Positions 1 to 6,102 of a stretch of DNA of 7,289 nt are shown here, one piece after another. The notes beneath the pieces were generated by a model that saw only the letters and a program-made list of their open reading frames with translations, ran no database searches and was not told the origin of the DNA. The DNA is from Spirochaetales bacterium (GTDB lineage: Bacteria > Spirochaetota > Spirochaetia > B11-G9), in assembly GCA_027077185.1 (NCBI GenBank), contig JALTGJ010000390.1:1-7289 (forward strand), given 5' to 3'. The translations under genes and the position numbers were made by a program. Position 1 is the first letter of the stretch. Each line of letters starts with the position of its first letter.

Positions 1-517
1 CACCAACGACTTAAGGAATGCCTGTACTCATCTGGCAATATATTTTGGTAAAAATTCACAGATTGAAGAACAGGATATTGAACATTTTATATATCACAGT
101 AAAGAAGAAAATGTATTTACACTATTTAAAAAAATATCTGCTTCAGATTTTTCCTCTTCTATAGAAATTCTTCATAAGATAGCTCTATCAGGCGACGGGT
201 CTCCAGTACAGCTTATTAGCGGACTACAATGGCAATTTAGAAAATTGCTAACACTCTCTCAACTATTTTCCAAACACTATGGCCGTGAAGAAGCTTTATC
301 AAAGGCTCAAATACGGGGTAAGCGAAATCAGCAAACATATATAGATGGATTGAAAAATTATTCCACTACAGAATTGCAGGATATTATTGTTCTAATTGCA
401 AAATATGATATTCTTGCCAGAGAAACAAATAAATACAGCCATTTAATGCTTATGGAACTATTTATCTACTATTGTGTTATAAAGAAAGGACATTTACCGG
501 AAAAGTACAGGTCATAA
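1..517 (+). CDS. holA: DNA polymerase III subunit delta, C-terminal part
   Basis: The open frame runs from the window edge (first full codon at base 2) to TAA at 515-517 and gives 171 residues, so the N-terminal half of the protein, with its AAA+ domains I and II, lies outside. Delta opens the beta sliding clamp within the clamp-loader complex. The visible part matches the end of domain II and the helical collar domain III: a start like TNDLRNACTHLAIY, a middle stretch FTLFKKISASDF followed by a helix ending in LSGDGSP, the typical LISGLQWQFRKLLTLSQL helix, and a final stretch ELQDIIVLIAKYDILARE before the last helix. These are the usual features of HolA C-termini. The flavoprotein gene begins 38 bases downstream on the same strand, so the two may be co-transcribed. 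A shorter start at the TTG at 245 is not real, because the frame continues upstream. The call rests on recalled family patterns. Confidence 0.85.
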   Translation, partial: TNDLRNACTHLAIYFGKNSQIEEQDIEHFIYHSKEENVFTLFKKISASDFSSSIEILHKIALSGDGSPVQLISGLQWQFRKLLTLSQLFSKHYGREEALSKAQIRGKRNQQTYIDGLKNYSTTELQDIIVLIAKYDILARETNKYSHLMLMELFIYYCVIKKGHLPEKYRS

Positions 518-555
518 AAAATGATTGGATATACTGTCTTCTTTGTGCTGAATCA

Positions 556-1758
556 ATGAAAAAAGTTATAATTATAGGAGCCGGGCCTGCAGGTCTTTTT
601 TCATCTTCTCTTCTCCTTGAAAGAGGTTTCTCTGTAGATTTATATGATCAAAAAAATGAACCTGGAAAAAAACTTTTATTAGCAGGTAAAAGCGGTTTAA
701 ATATTACAAATCAAATAGAAATGAAAACATTTGCCGAAGCTTATGGAGATCATAAAAAAGAAATAAGCCAGGCACTTAGTAAATTTTCACCTGCTGACCT
801 GCAAAAATGGTTAAGTACTATGGGTATAAAAACATTTACAGGTTCCTCCGGGAAGGTTTTCCCTGTAAATAAAAATACAGGAGAAATATTATCCCTCTGG
901 ATGGAATCTTTAAACTCCAATAGTAGATTTCACTTCTATAAAGGTTATAAGATGATAAATATTAAAAAGAAAGATATACAGTTTAGTAAAGACAATAAAA
1001 GTTTAACTGTTACAGCGGAACTTGCTATTATGTGTATGGGTGGAGCAAGCTACCCCTCCACAGGCTCCAACGGGAAATGGAGTGTAATATTGCAAAATAT
1101 AGGAATTAAAACAATTCCCTTTAAACCTATGAATTGCGGATTTGAACGTAATTGGTCTTTACTTTTCAGGGACAGGGTAGATTATACAACTCTAAAAAAT
1201 ATAAATTTAAAATGGGAGAATAAGGAGAAGCGGGGAGATTTAACTATTACCAGCTATGGATTAGAAGGGGGGCCCATTTATCATTTTAGCAGAGAAATAC
1301 GAACCAGCCTTGAGCAAAACCGCAAGGAGAATATTATTCTGGATATTCTACCCGACCTTAATAAAGAAGAAATTATACTACGATTGAACCGAAGCAGAGG
1401 CAAAACCAGTTTTTCCAATTATCTTAGAAAAAATCTTAAAATGTCTTGGATAAAAATCTTATTATTGAGGGAGCTACTGCAAAAAGAACAGTTAAAAAAT
1501 ACTGATATTCTGGCAAAAAAAATTAAAAATCTTCCTATATCACTTGAAAGACCTCGCCCGATGAAAGAAGCAATTTCCAGTTCGGGAGGTATTTCTTTTG
1601 AAGAACTGGATAAATACTTTATGTTTAAAAAATTTCCAGGCTGGTTTGCAGCAGGAGAAATGATTGACTGGGATGCACCAACAGGGGGTTACCTTTTACA
1701 AGGGTGCTTCTCCACAGCATATATGGCTGTAGAGGGAATATCTAAATACAGGGATTAA
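556..1758 (+). CDS. FAD-dependent oxidoreductase, PP_4765 (TIGR03862) / HI0933-like family
   Basis: This is a 400-residue soluble flavoprotein. The N-terminus carries the dinucleotide-binding GxGxxG (G8, G10, G13) in a typical beta-strand setting. Around residues 41-52 it reads LLAGKSGLNITN, the variant seen in the PP_4765 subgroup rather than the GGGRCNLTN of the BaiN/HI0933 subgroup. Other matching blocks are GSSGKVFP, MGGASYPSTGSNGKW, EGGPIYHFSREIR, RPMKEAISSSGGI and, near the C-terminus (about 367-380), GEMIDWDAPTGGYL, which closes the FAD site. Length fits the family. The physiological substrate of this group is not established, and BaiN-like bile-acid chemistry should not be assumed. 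ATG at 556 is chosen because the FAD motif begins at once after it. The frame is open back to a TTG at 472, but that region overlaps holA and codes for nothing conserved. No clear Shine-Dalgarno sequence precedes 556. The stop overlaps the stop of the convergent EIIA-PII gene by four bases. Confidence 0.88.
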   Translation: MKKVIIIGAGPAGLFSSSLLLERGFSVDLYDQKNEPGKKLLLAGKSGLNITNQIEMKTFAEAYGDHKKEISQALSKFSPADLQKWLSTMGIKTFTGSSGKVFPVNKNTGEILSLWMESLNSNSRFHFYKGYKMINIKKKDIQFSKDNKSLTVTAELAIMCMGGASYPSTGSNGKWSVILQNIGIKTIPFKPMNCGFERNWSLLFRDRVDYTTLKNINLKWENKEKRGDLTITSYGLEGGPIYHFSREIRTSLEQNRKENIILDILPDLNKEEIILRLNRSRGKTSFSNYLRKNLKMSWIKILLLRELLQKEQLKNTDILAKKIKNLPISLERPRPMKEAISSSGGISFEELDKYFMFKKFPGWFAAGEMIDWDAPTGGYLLQGCFSTAYMAVEGISKYRD

Positions 1759-2585
1759 ACCTCTATTTCTTCCGGGGTTCCTCCAATTATCTTATCTGCT
1801 TTTATTGTCATAAGAAAGCCTGCTCCAGGGGCATTTAAATCAATCTCCTCTTTTATTAGAAGTTCATTAAGATAGTCTATCTGATTTGAATTATCCATTA
1901 TACCAATAAATGTCTTTGAATAAGGAGACTTTCCTTTAAAATGTGTCAGCCCTGCAAACATAGGAATATCATATGCAAGCTTTTTCTCAAGAGTTTCACT
2001 GTCCAGAATAAGAGAAGTCTGAGCCCCAATCTCAACCAAATTCGAAATAACTATCTGCATTTTTTTCTGATCACTTAGAGCAAGAATAAAAAAATACTTA
2101 CCATTATTTCCCTTTTGAATAGGTATAATATCATTTTTAGCTATTACCTCTCTAAAATCTTCACTTGTATGAGACAATATAAGTTTATGCCGGATTGCTT
2201 CATCACTAAACAATCGTGCTGCCTTTGCAAGTACCTGCAGGTATTCCTTATTTTCATTCCCTGGGAAAATAAACAAAAACAGAATATTGACAGGTTTGTT
2301 ATCCAGGGAATTATACTTGATTCCATTGGGTATTGTAGCTGCAAGTATTATACCATGAGAAACAAGATCTGTTTTACAATGAGGAATGGCAATCCCATTA
2401 CCTATACCCGTAGAACTTTGCGCTTCTCTTGCCATTACAGAAGAAAATATATCCTGTATTTTGTCTTTTGGAATAATACTATTTTCCCCTGCCCTCTCCA
2501 GAAGTTTAGATATTATAATTCTTTTATTTTTCCCCTCTGCCTGGATATTTATACCCTCAGGTTTTAAATAATCAATTATATACAT
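1755..2585 (-). CDS. PTS EIIA (PtsN/fructose type) fused to a PII-like domain
   Basis: The protein has 276 residues in two parts. Residues 1 to about 150 form a PTS EIIA domain of the mannitol-fructose/Ntr type, with phospho-acceptor His69 in GIAIPHCK, preceded by the usual MAREAQSSTGIGNG turn and followed by a PVNILFLFIFPG strand. Residues about 163-268 resemble a PII-like ferredoxin-fold domain: FFILALSDQ, a helix MQIVISNLVEIGAQTSLILDS, then LAYDIPMFAGL and a closing GAGFLMTIKADKIIGG. Such a domain commonly binds a nucleotide or small ligand, but no ligand can be read here. No EIIB or EIIC gene is in view, which favours a regulatory EIIA-Ntr-like role over sugar transport. The gene is last in the antiporter operon, one base after the CBS gene. 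Its ATG at 2583-2585 has a clear AGGAGA ribosome binding site at 2591-2596. In Escherichia coli, EIIA-Ntr is known to act on potassium systems (TrkA, KdpD), so control of the antiporter is a reasonable inference. Confidence 0.85.
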   Translation of the reverse strand: MYIIDYLKPEGINIQAEGKNKRIIISKLLERAGENSIIPKDKIQDIFSSVMAREAQSSTGIGNGIAIPHCKTDLVSHGIILAATIPNGIKYNSLDNKPVNILFLFIFPGNENKEYLQVLAKAARLFSDEAIRHKLILSHTSEDFREVIAKNDIIPIQKGNNGKYFFILALSDQKKMQIVISNLVEIGAQTSLILDSETLEKKLAYDIPMFAGLTHFKGKSPYSKTFIGIMDNSNQIDYLNELLIKEEIDLNAPGAGFLMTIKADKIIGGTPEEIEV

Positions 2586-2586
2586 A

Positions 2587-3060
2587 TTAATCTCCTGTTT
2601 TTATGTGATTTTGATGCCAAAGAACCAGTAATTCTATAATATTTAAATCACCAATTAATTTTTCACCTTTATCAACAACCGGTATTTCTCCAGCCCTGTT
2701 ACTAAATAATAAATTAAATGCTTTTTCAATGGGGTCATTATCAGTAACATAATAAATTTCCGGGTCCATAAGATCCATGGCTTTGGTTTTATTCCAGGAT
2801 GAAGCAATTTTATAACCTGAAAAACTGGAATCGGAGTATATGGATGCCATAGAAGAAAAATCTATACTTATTTTTTTAAGTATATCCTGCATAGTTATAA
2901 TTCCAACAAGCCGGTGTTTTTTATCAACAACATAAACTGCTCTGATTATTGGGTTATCTATAAAAATTTTAATAATATTTTCAATTTGCTCCTTCTCTAC
3001 AACCACTATGGGTTCTACTGTTATTAACTTTCTAATTTCACCAACTTTAGTTTCTTTCAT
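2587..3060 (-). CDS. Double CBS domain protein
   Basis: This is a 157-residue cytoplasmic protein made almost only of two CBS motifs, about residues 7-66 (strands YVVDKKHRLVGIITMQDIL) and about 92-147 (GEIPVVDKGEKLIGDLNIIELL). The linker of roughly 25 residues is rich in Ser and aromatic residues. Paired CBS motifs form a Bateman module that usually binds AMP, ATP, SAM or a related adenosyl ligand and gates a partner protein. No catalytic domain is attached. Its start codon overlaps the antiporter stop (ATGA, 3057-3060), and its own stop is one base before the EIIA-PII start, so the three proteins are very probably made together. The AGGGAG stretch upstream is rather far from the ATG, which fits translational coupling. 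It is most likely a ligand-sensing regulator of the antiporter or of the EIIA-PII protein. The domain call is firm; the partner is inferred. Confidence 0.88.
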   Translation of the reverse strand: MKETKVGEIRKLITVEPIVVVEKEQIENIIKIFIDNPIIRAVYVVDKKHRLVGIITMQDILKKISIDFSSMASIYSDSSFSGYKIASSWNKTKAMDLMDPEIYYVTDNDPIEKAFNLLFSNRAGEIPVVDKGEKLIGDLNIIELLVLWHQNHIKTGD

Positions 3061-4205
3061 ATCTCTTTTTTCTCCCTGAATGTTAATTTTAATAGAGGAG
3101 GTGTTAGTATGGCAGAAAGAATAACAATAAGAACTGTTGTGGAATACTCTGTTTGGGTAAAAATACCCCTGGTCAAAGCCATGGCAGATATTATTAATGC
3201 AACTTCTCCCCTTGGAACCATTCCTACACCAATTCTTGTGGACTGTTCCAAACTAAAACCACCTGCCTTAGCACCAAGACCTGATCCAAAAATTTTCCCT
3301 ATAATTGCAAATAATATAATAAGTATTATAAAAAGTGGATTTCCGGAAATATTTCCCAAATGTGTTTCGAGTCCAATATTTATAAAGAAAATTGCAACAA
3401 AAAAGGACTGTCCTAAAGTTTCCACCCCTTCACTTACTGTTCTTTTGAATCTGGTTTGCCCAATAAAAAGACCGGCAATATATGCACCTGTTATTTCTGC
3501 CATACCAGCCTTCTCGGCAGCCCATGCAAAAAAGAAACACAGAGCAAGAGCAATGGTAACAACCCCGGATTCAACATTAAGTCTTTTAGTAAACCTGATA
3601 ATTGGCCTGAAAAGAAAAAATCCGACCAAAAAGGACAGTACAAAATATGCCAGGATTTTCCCCATGGAGAATAGAATATTATTCTCACCCCCATGAAGAC
3701 CAAAAACAAAAGTAAGCATTAGTATGCCAATAACATCGTCAATAATAGCGGCACCTAAAATAGTCGTTCCCTCAGAAGAATGGAGCTGCTTCAAATCGAT
3801 AAGAGTCATTACAGTTACACTAACACTGGTAGCCATTAAAACAGTACCAATAAGTATTGCAGAAAAATTATCAAGACCAAAAAAACGGGATGTAAAAAAA
3901 CCAAGAAGAAATGGAAAAAGAACACCTCCTCCTGCAGTTAATAAAGAAGCTTTGCCCTGGGATTTCATTTGAACAATATCAGTATCCAGACCTGCAGTAA
4001 ATAAAAGAAGTATAACCCCGATTTTTGCCAGCCACTGAATTACAATATCAGTTTTCACAATGTCCAGAGCCGAAGGACCAATCAGAATACCCGTAATAAT
4101 CATTCCAAGAACAGGCGGCATTTTAAACTTAATAGCCAATGCCGCAACATACTTGGAAAGAATAAGGATAACAGCCAAATGGAGAAGAAAATGTGGATGT
4201 GCCAT
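3057..4205 (-). CDS. Na+/H+ antiporter, NapA-like CPA2 family
   Basis: The 382-residue integral membrane protein has about a dozen hydrophobic segments and the length of a bare NapA-type transporter, with no RCK/TrkA-N tail as found in KefB or KefC. Family marks are PPVLGMIITGILIGPSAL near residue 30, LLLFTAGLDTD near 67-76, ATSVSVT at 125-131, and the ion-binding pair Asp156-Asp157 in GAAIIDDVIGI. Lys304 in IIGKIFGSGLGAK lies where Thermus NapA has its conserved lysine, and GMVPRGEVALI closes the core. Two adjacent acids are associated with electrogenic Na+/H+ exchange, whereas KefC has Gln-Asp. The substrate Na+ is therefore inferred, and K+ is not excluded. The first ATG is kept because the first membrane helix begins there. 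There is no visible Shine-Dalgarno sequence. The start lies three bases after the stop of a small upstream ORF, which suggests coupling. The CBS and EIIA-PII genes follow without gaps and presumably regulate it. Confidence 0.9.
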   Translation of the reverse strand: MAHPHFLLHLAVILILSKYVAALAIKFKMPPVLGMIITGILIGPSALDIVKTDIVIQWLAKIGVILLLFTAGLDTDIVQMKSQGKASLLTAGGGVLFPFLLGFFTSRFFGLDNFSAILIGTVLMATSVSVTVMTLIDLKQLHSSEGTTILGAAIIDDVIGILMLTFVFGLHGGENNILFSMGKILAYFVLSFLVGFFLFRPIIRFTKRLNVESGVVTIALALCFFFAWAAEKAGMAEITGAYIAGLFIGQTRFKRTVSEGVETLGQSFFVAIFFINIGLETHLGNISGNPLFIILIILFAIIGKIFGSGLGAKAGGFSLEQSTRIGVGMVPRGEVALIISAMALTRGIFTQTEYSTTVLIVILSAILTPPLLKLTFREKKEI

Positions 4206-4208
4206 AAA

Positions 4209-4367
4209 TTAAGTATAATTGAAATTCTCAATTTTGCAAGATTTTATTTTATCCAATCTTTCCCTCCGCCTTAATGGGTTCAAGTATCCCACTTTCCTTG
4301 TACATGTTATTATCTTGATTAGTATTAAAGAAATCATCCAATAGAGATGTAGTATAATTGTTTTCAT
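4209..4367 (-). CDS. Putative 52-residue small membrane protein heading the antiporter operon
   Basis: I do not recognise a family. The ORF gives 52 residues with a hydrophobic N-terminal stretch (about residues 4-21, IILHLYWMISLILIKIIT) followed by a strongly basic tail containing PLRRRERLDKIK, as in a single-pass small membrane peptide with its charged end in the cytoplasm. The ATG at 4365-4367 is preceded by GGAGGGAGGT (4375-4384), the strongest ribosome binding site in the window, eight bases away. The stop (4209-4211) is three bases before the antiporter ATG, which has no ribosome binding site of its own. Together these signs support real translation, with coupling into the antiporter. 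A longer frame reaches 4433 but has no better start. The last 14 codons coincide with a 43-base repeat present again at 6060-6102, so the tail may come from repeat DNA. It could be a leader peptide or an antiporter accessory subunit. Confidence 0.5.
   Translation of the reverse strand: MKTIILHLYWMISLILIKIITCTRKVGYLNPLRRRERLDKIKSCKIENFNYT
4211..4253. repeat. 43-base AT-rich direct repeat, copy 1
   Basis: This copy shares about 38 of 43 positions with 6060-6102 in the same orientation, including the exact 16-base end AAGATTTTATTTTATC. It covers the end of the small ORF and stops a few bases before the antiporter start. The two copies bracket the ATPase gene, its regulatory region and the PIN remnant. 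Confidence 0.6.
4212..4239 (-). promoter_or_regulatory. Possible promoter directly before the antiporter
   Basis: On the minus strand, TTGCAA (4234-4239) and TATACT (4212-4217) are 16 bases apart. A transcript would begin at about the antiporter ATG, giving a leaderless message. That could explain the lack of a ribosome binding site, but it competes with the simpler coupling model from the small ORF. The region is very AT-rich, so chance matches are likely. Confidence 0.25.
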
Positions 4368-4374
4368 CAGTTTT

Positions 4375-4384
4375 ACCTCCCTCC
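4375..4384 (-). promoter_or_regulatory. Very strong ribosome binding site of the small ORF
   Basis: The minus strand reads GGAGGGAGGT, two overlapping Shine-Dalgarno cores, eight bases before the ATG at 4367. It decides the start of the 52-residue ORF and is probably the ribosome entry point for the antiporter as well. Confidence 0.65.
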
Positions 4385-4404
4385 ATAACATAAGTGAGAT
4401 AATT

Positions 4405-4444
4405 TTCCTATAATGGTAAATTGTTACCAACATAGGAAGAATAT
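4405..4444. repeat. Palindromic 40-base repeat, copy 1 (upstream operator candidate)
   Basis: The outer arms TTCCTAT (4405-4411) and ATAGGAA (4432-4438) are perfect inverted repeats. Inside them TGGTAA and TTACCA pair again around ATTG, so almost the whole 34 bases are two-fold symmetric. The unit recurs 72 bases downstream as copy 2, with about 34 of 40 positions identical. Copy 1 ends immediately before the -35 box of the ATPase promoter. The divergent antiporter operon starts to its left, so a bound regulator could touch both. Confidence 0.7.
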
Positions 4445-4445
4445 C

Positions 4446-4474
4446 TTGACATTAAATGGCTATTTGTTTATATT
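4446..4474 (+). promoter_or_regulatory. Sigma-70 type promoter of the ATPase gene
   Basis: TTGACA (4446-4451, perfect -35) and TATATT (4469-4474, -10 with five of six consensus bases) are separated by exactly 17 bases. Transcription should begin near 4481, about 36 bases before the ATPase start codon. The promoter sits precisely between the two palindromic repeats, which suggests repression or control by a DNA-binding protein. Confidence 0.65.
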
Positions 4475-4476
4475 TC

Positions 4477-4516
4477 TTCCTATAATTGACTATTACTACC
4501 AACATAGGAAGAATAT
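4477..4516. repeat. Palindromic 40-base repeat, copy 2 (operator candidate at the start site)
   Basis: The arms CTTCCTAT (4476-4483) and ATAGGAAG (4504-4511) form a perfect 8-base inverted repeat, with a 20-base centre that has weaker TTG/CAA symmetry. It begins just after the -10 box and covers the expected transcription start and the ribosome binding site of the ATPase gene. Centres of copy 1 and copy 2 are 72 bases apart, close to seven helical turns. Both copies share ACCAACATAGGAAGAATAT exactly. Confidence 0.7.
4506..4511 (+). promoter_or_regulatory. Ribosome binding site of the ATPase gene, inside the palindrome arm
   Basis: AGGAAG lies five bases before the TTG start at 4517 and supports that start. 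It is the right arm of palindrome copy 2. In a transcript starting near 4481 the left arm is mostly missing, so RNA sequestration would only work for longer transcripts. Confidence 0.6.
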
Positions 4517-5917
4517 TTGAAGTTTATTGGAAGAGAAAAGGAACTCAAGTCCTTATCTGACTTAAAATCAAAATCGAATACAATTACAGTCATATACGGA
4601 AGACGCCGTATAGGAAAAAGCTTCCTGATTCGGAAATTCCTAAAAGAATCAAAAGTATTATATTTCGAAGGACTGGAAGGTCAATCTAAAAAACAGCAGC
4701 TAAAAAATTTTATCCTGCAATTGAACCATCAAACAAACAATAATTTCGTTCCTGCTAAAAGCTGGTCGGAAGTCTTTCTATCTCTGGAAAAAGTGTTAAA
4801 AAATAATCCTGCATGGATAGTATTCGATGAATTTCAATGGATGGCAAACTATAGATCCGAAATTGTTTCAGAACTAAAAATGGTTTGGGACCAATACTTA
4901 TCCCGTATTCCCAATGTCTCACTTATCCTTTGCGGATCAATAGCATCTTTTATGACAACCCAGGTAGTTAAATCAAAATCCATGTATGGCCGTACAGACA
5001 AAATTATCCATTTGAAGGAATTCAGTCTAAGTGAAAGTAGAAAAATGCTCCCTTCATACGGCATTCATGAGTTACTTGATGCCCAAATGATGTTAGGAGG
5101 AATTCCTAAATACCTTGAACTAATACAGGGGTTCCCCTCCCTCTACGCGGCAATAGATGAGCTTGGATTAAGACAAAATGGATATTTTGTGGACGAATTT
5201 GATCGTATTTTTGTGAGTCATTTTGGAAGGAATGAAGATTACAAGAAAATTATCACCCTTCTTGCAAAACATCCCTATGGCCTCTTTCGAAAAGATATAA
5301 TAAAAAAAAGCGGTATTGATGCAGGCGGAGGATTATCAAAACAACTGGATAATCTTGAATCTGCAGGTTTTATAAGTATAGTTCATCCTATCGATAAATC
5401 TACAAACACACGTATTTTAAAATATTATTTATCTGATGCATATCTGAACTTCTATTACTCTTTTATTAAGCCGAATATAAATCAGATAAATAATGGACCA
5501 TCTCAAAATTTTAGCACTCTTATACAGCAAGGTTTCTTTTATAATTGGAAAGGAAGGGCATTTGAAAATCTCTGCCAGCAGCACTCTCTTAAAATTGCAA
5601 AAATCCTGGGTTTTTCCGGTATAAATTACCGGGTGGGTCCATATTTTCGTGCTCAAAAGGGAAAAAATCCTGGTATTCAGATAGACCTTATTTTTGATCG
5701 TGACGATTATGTGTTAACTTTGTGTGAAATGAAGACAAGCAGATCAGTAATTGGCACTGATGTTATTGAAGAAATTGAACTTAAACGAGAAACACTACAA
5801 AAAATCTATCCCAGGCATACAATTCAGTCTGTTCTAATATACGATGGTAAAATCTCAAAAAATTTGATGAATTCACCTTATATTTACAGGAGAATAGATG
5901 TCACAGAATTGATATGA
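4517..5917 (+). CDS. AAA+ ATPase with C-terminal DUF234/PD-(D/E)XK domain
   Basis: The 466-residue protein belongs to the ATPase_2/AAA_14 group of 'ATP-binding proteins' common in archaea, spirochaetes and many anaerobes. Residues 1-230 form the ATPase: opening FIGREKELK, Walker A GRRRIGKS (28-35), Walker B WIVFDEFQW with Asp104-Glu105, a sensor strand LILCGS (136-141) and Arg159 in MYGRTDK as a possible finger. Residues about 240-305 look like a winged helix (KDIIKKSGID, LSKQLDNLESAGFI). The C-terminal domain has the order of a PD-(D/E)XK nuclease: Glu350 in GRAFENLC, Asp390 in IQIDLIF, and Glu404-x-Lys406 in CEMK, so the catalytic residues look intact. The cellular role of the family is unknown; defence or DNA transactions are suggested only by domain type. 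The start is TTG at 4517, supported by AGGAAG five bases before and by the family's usual N-terminus. Its last codons overlap a PIN-toxin scrap. Confidence 0.87.
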   Translation: MKFIGREKELKSLSDLKSKSNTITVIYGRRRIGKSFLIRKFLKESKVLYFEGLEGQSKKQQLKNFILQLNHQTNNNFVPAKSWSEVFLSLEKVLKNNPAWIVFDEFQWMANYRSEIVSELKMVWDQYLSRIPNVSLILCGSIASFMTTQVVKSKSMYGRTDKIIHLKEFSLSESRKMLPSYGIHELLDAQMMLGGIPKYLELIQGFPSLYAAIDELGLRQNGYFVDEFDRIFVSHFGRNEDYKKIITLLAKHPYGLFRKDIIKKSGIDAGGGLSKQLDNLESAGFISIVHPIDKSTNTRILKYYLSDAYLNFYYSFIKPNINQINNGPSQNFSTLIQQGFFYNWKGRAFENLCQQHSLKIAKILGFSGINYRVGPYFRAQKGKNPGIQIDLIFDRDDYVLTLCEMKTSRSVIGTDVIEEIELKRETLQKIYPRHTIQSVLIYDGKISKNLMNSPYIYRRIDVTELI

Positions 5918-6026
5918 TTGTTTAATTGCTGCCATAGCCTACATATACAACCTGGTTTTGGTTACAAGGAATGTCCGGGATTTTGAAGTTGGCAACATCC
6001 CTGTTCGAAACCCATGGATAGAATAA
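5913..6026 (+). pseudogene. VapC-type PIN toxin, C-terminal remnant
   Basis: In the frame of base 5916 the sequence reads DCLIAAIAYIYN, then LVTRNVRDFE and NPWIE before TAA at 6024-6026. This is the typical end of PIN-domain VapC ribonucleases, including the acidic Asp of the DxxIAA helix and the TRNxRDF motif that carries the last catalytic acid. Only about 37 codons remain. An in-frame TGA at 5910-5912 lies just upstream and no start codon exists, so it cannot make a toxin. The remnant begins inside the last codons of the ATPase gene, which marks the joint of a recombination or deletion. No N-terminal half was found elsewhere in the window. Confidence 0.75.
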
Positions 6027-6059
6027 AATCTGTATTATTTTATCTCATAACCAATGTTG

Positions 6060-6102
6060 CAATATAATTGTAATTCTTAATTTTGTAAGATTTTATTTTA
6101 TC
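6060..6102. repeat. 43-base AT-rich direct repeat, copy 2
   Basis: This partner of 4211-4253 lies between the PIN-toxin remnant and the hydrolase remnant. On the minus strand it keeps a promoter-like pair (TTACAA and TATATT, 16 bases apart), as copy 1 does. No gene is placed to use it. The minus-strand codons resemble the tail of the 52-residue ORF (DKIKSYKIKNYNY against DKIKSCKIENFNY). Confidence 0.6.

Noticed and set aside
2115..2567. A 150-codon plus-strand open frame
   Set aside because: It is antisense to the EIIA-PII gene, and its composition is that of a shadow frame.
3109..3696. A 195-codon plus-strand open frame
   Set aside because: It is antisense to the well-supported antiporter gene, with no family features and no ribosome site.
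4405..4438. Palindrome copy 1 as a transcription terminator
   Set aside because: It lacks a T-tract on either strand and recurs at the promoter, which fits an operator better.
4446..4520. A 24-codon leader ORF (TTG at 4446, TGA overlapping the ATPase TTG) with AGGAAG before it
   Set aside because: Its start codon is the TTGACA -35 box of the likely promoter, so it would not be on that transcript; the ribosome-site likeness comes from the repeat copy.
5999..6014. A tRNA T-arm-like stretch (TGTTCGAAACCCA)
   Set aside because: There is no acceptor stem, D arm or anticodon arm around it; these bases encode the conserved end of the PIN remnant.
6023..6043. A hairpin ATAAAAT-N7-ATTTTAT after the ATPase/PIN remnant as a terminator
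   Set aside because: The stem is only A-T pairs and no T-run follows, so it is too weak to call.
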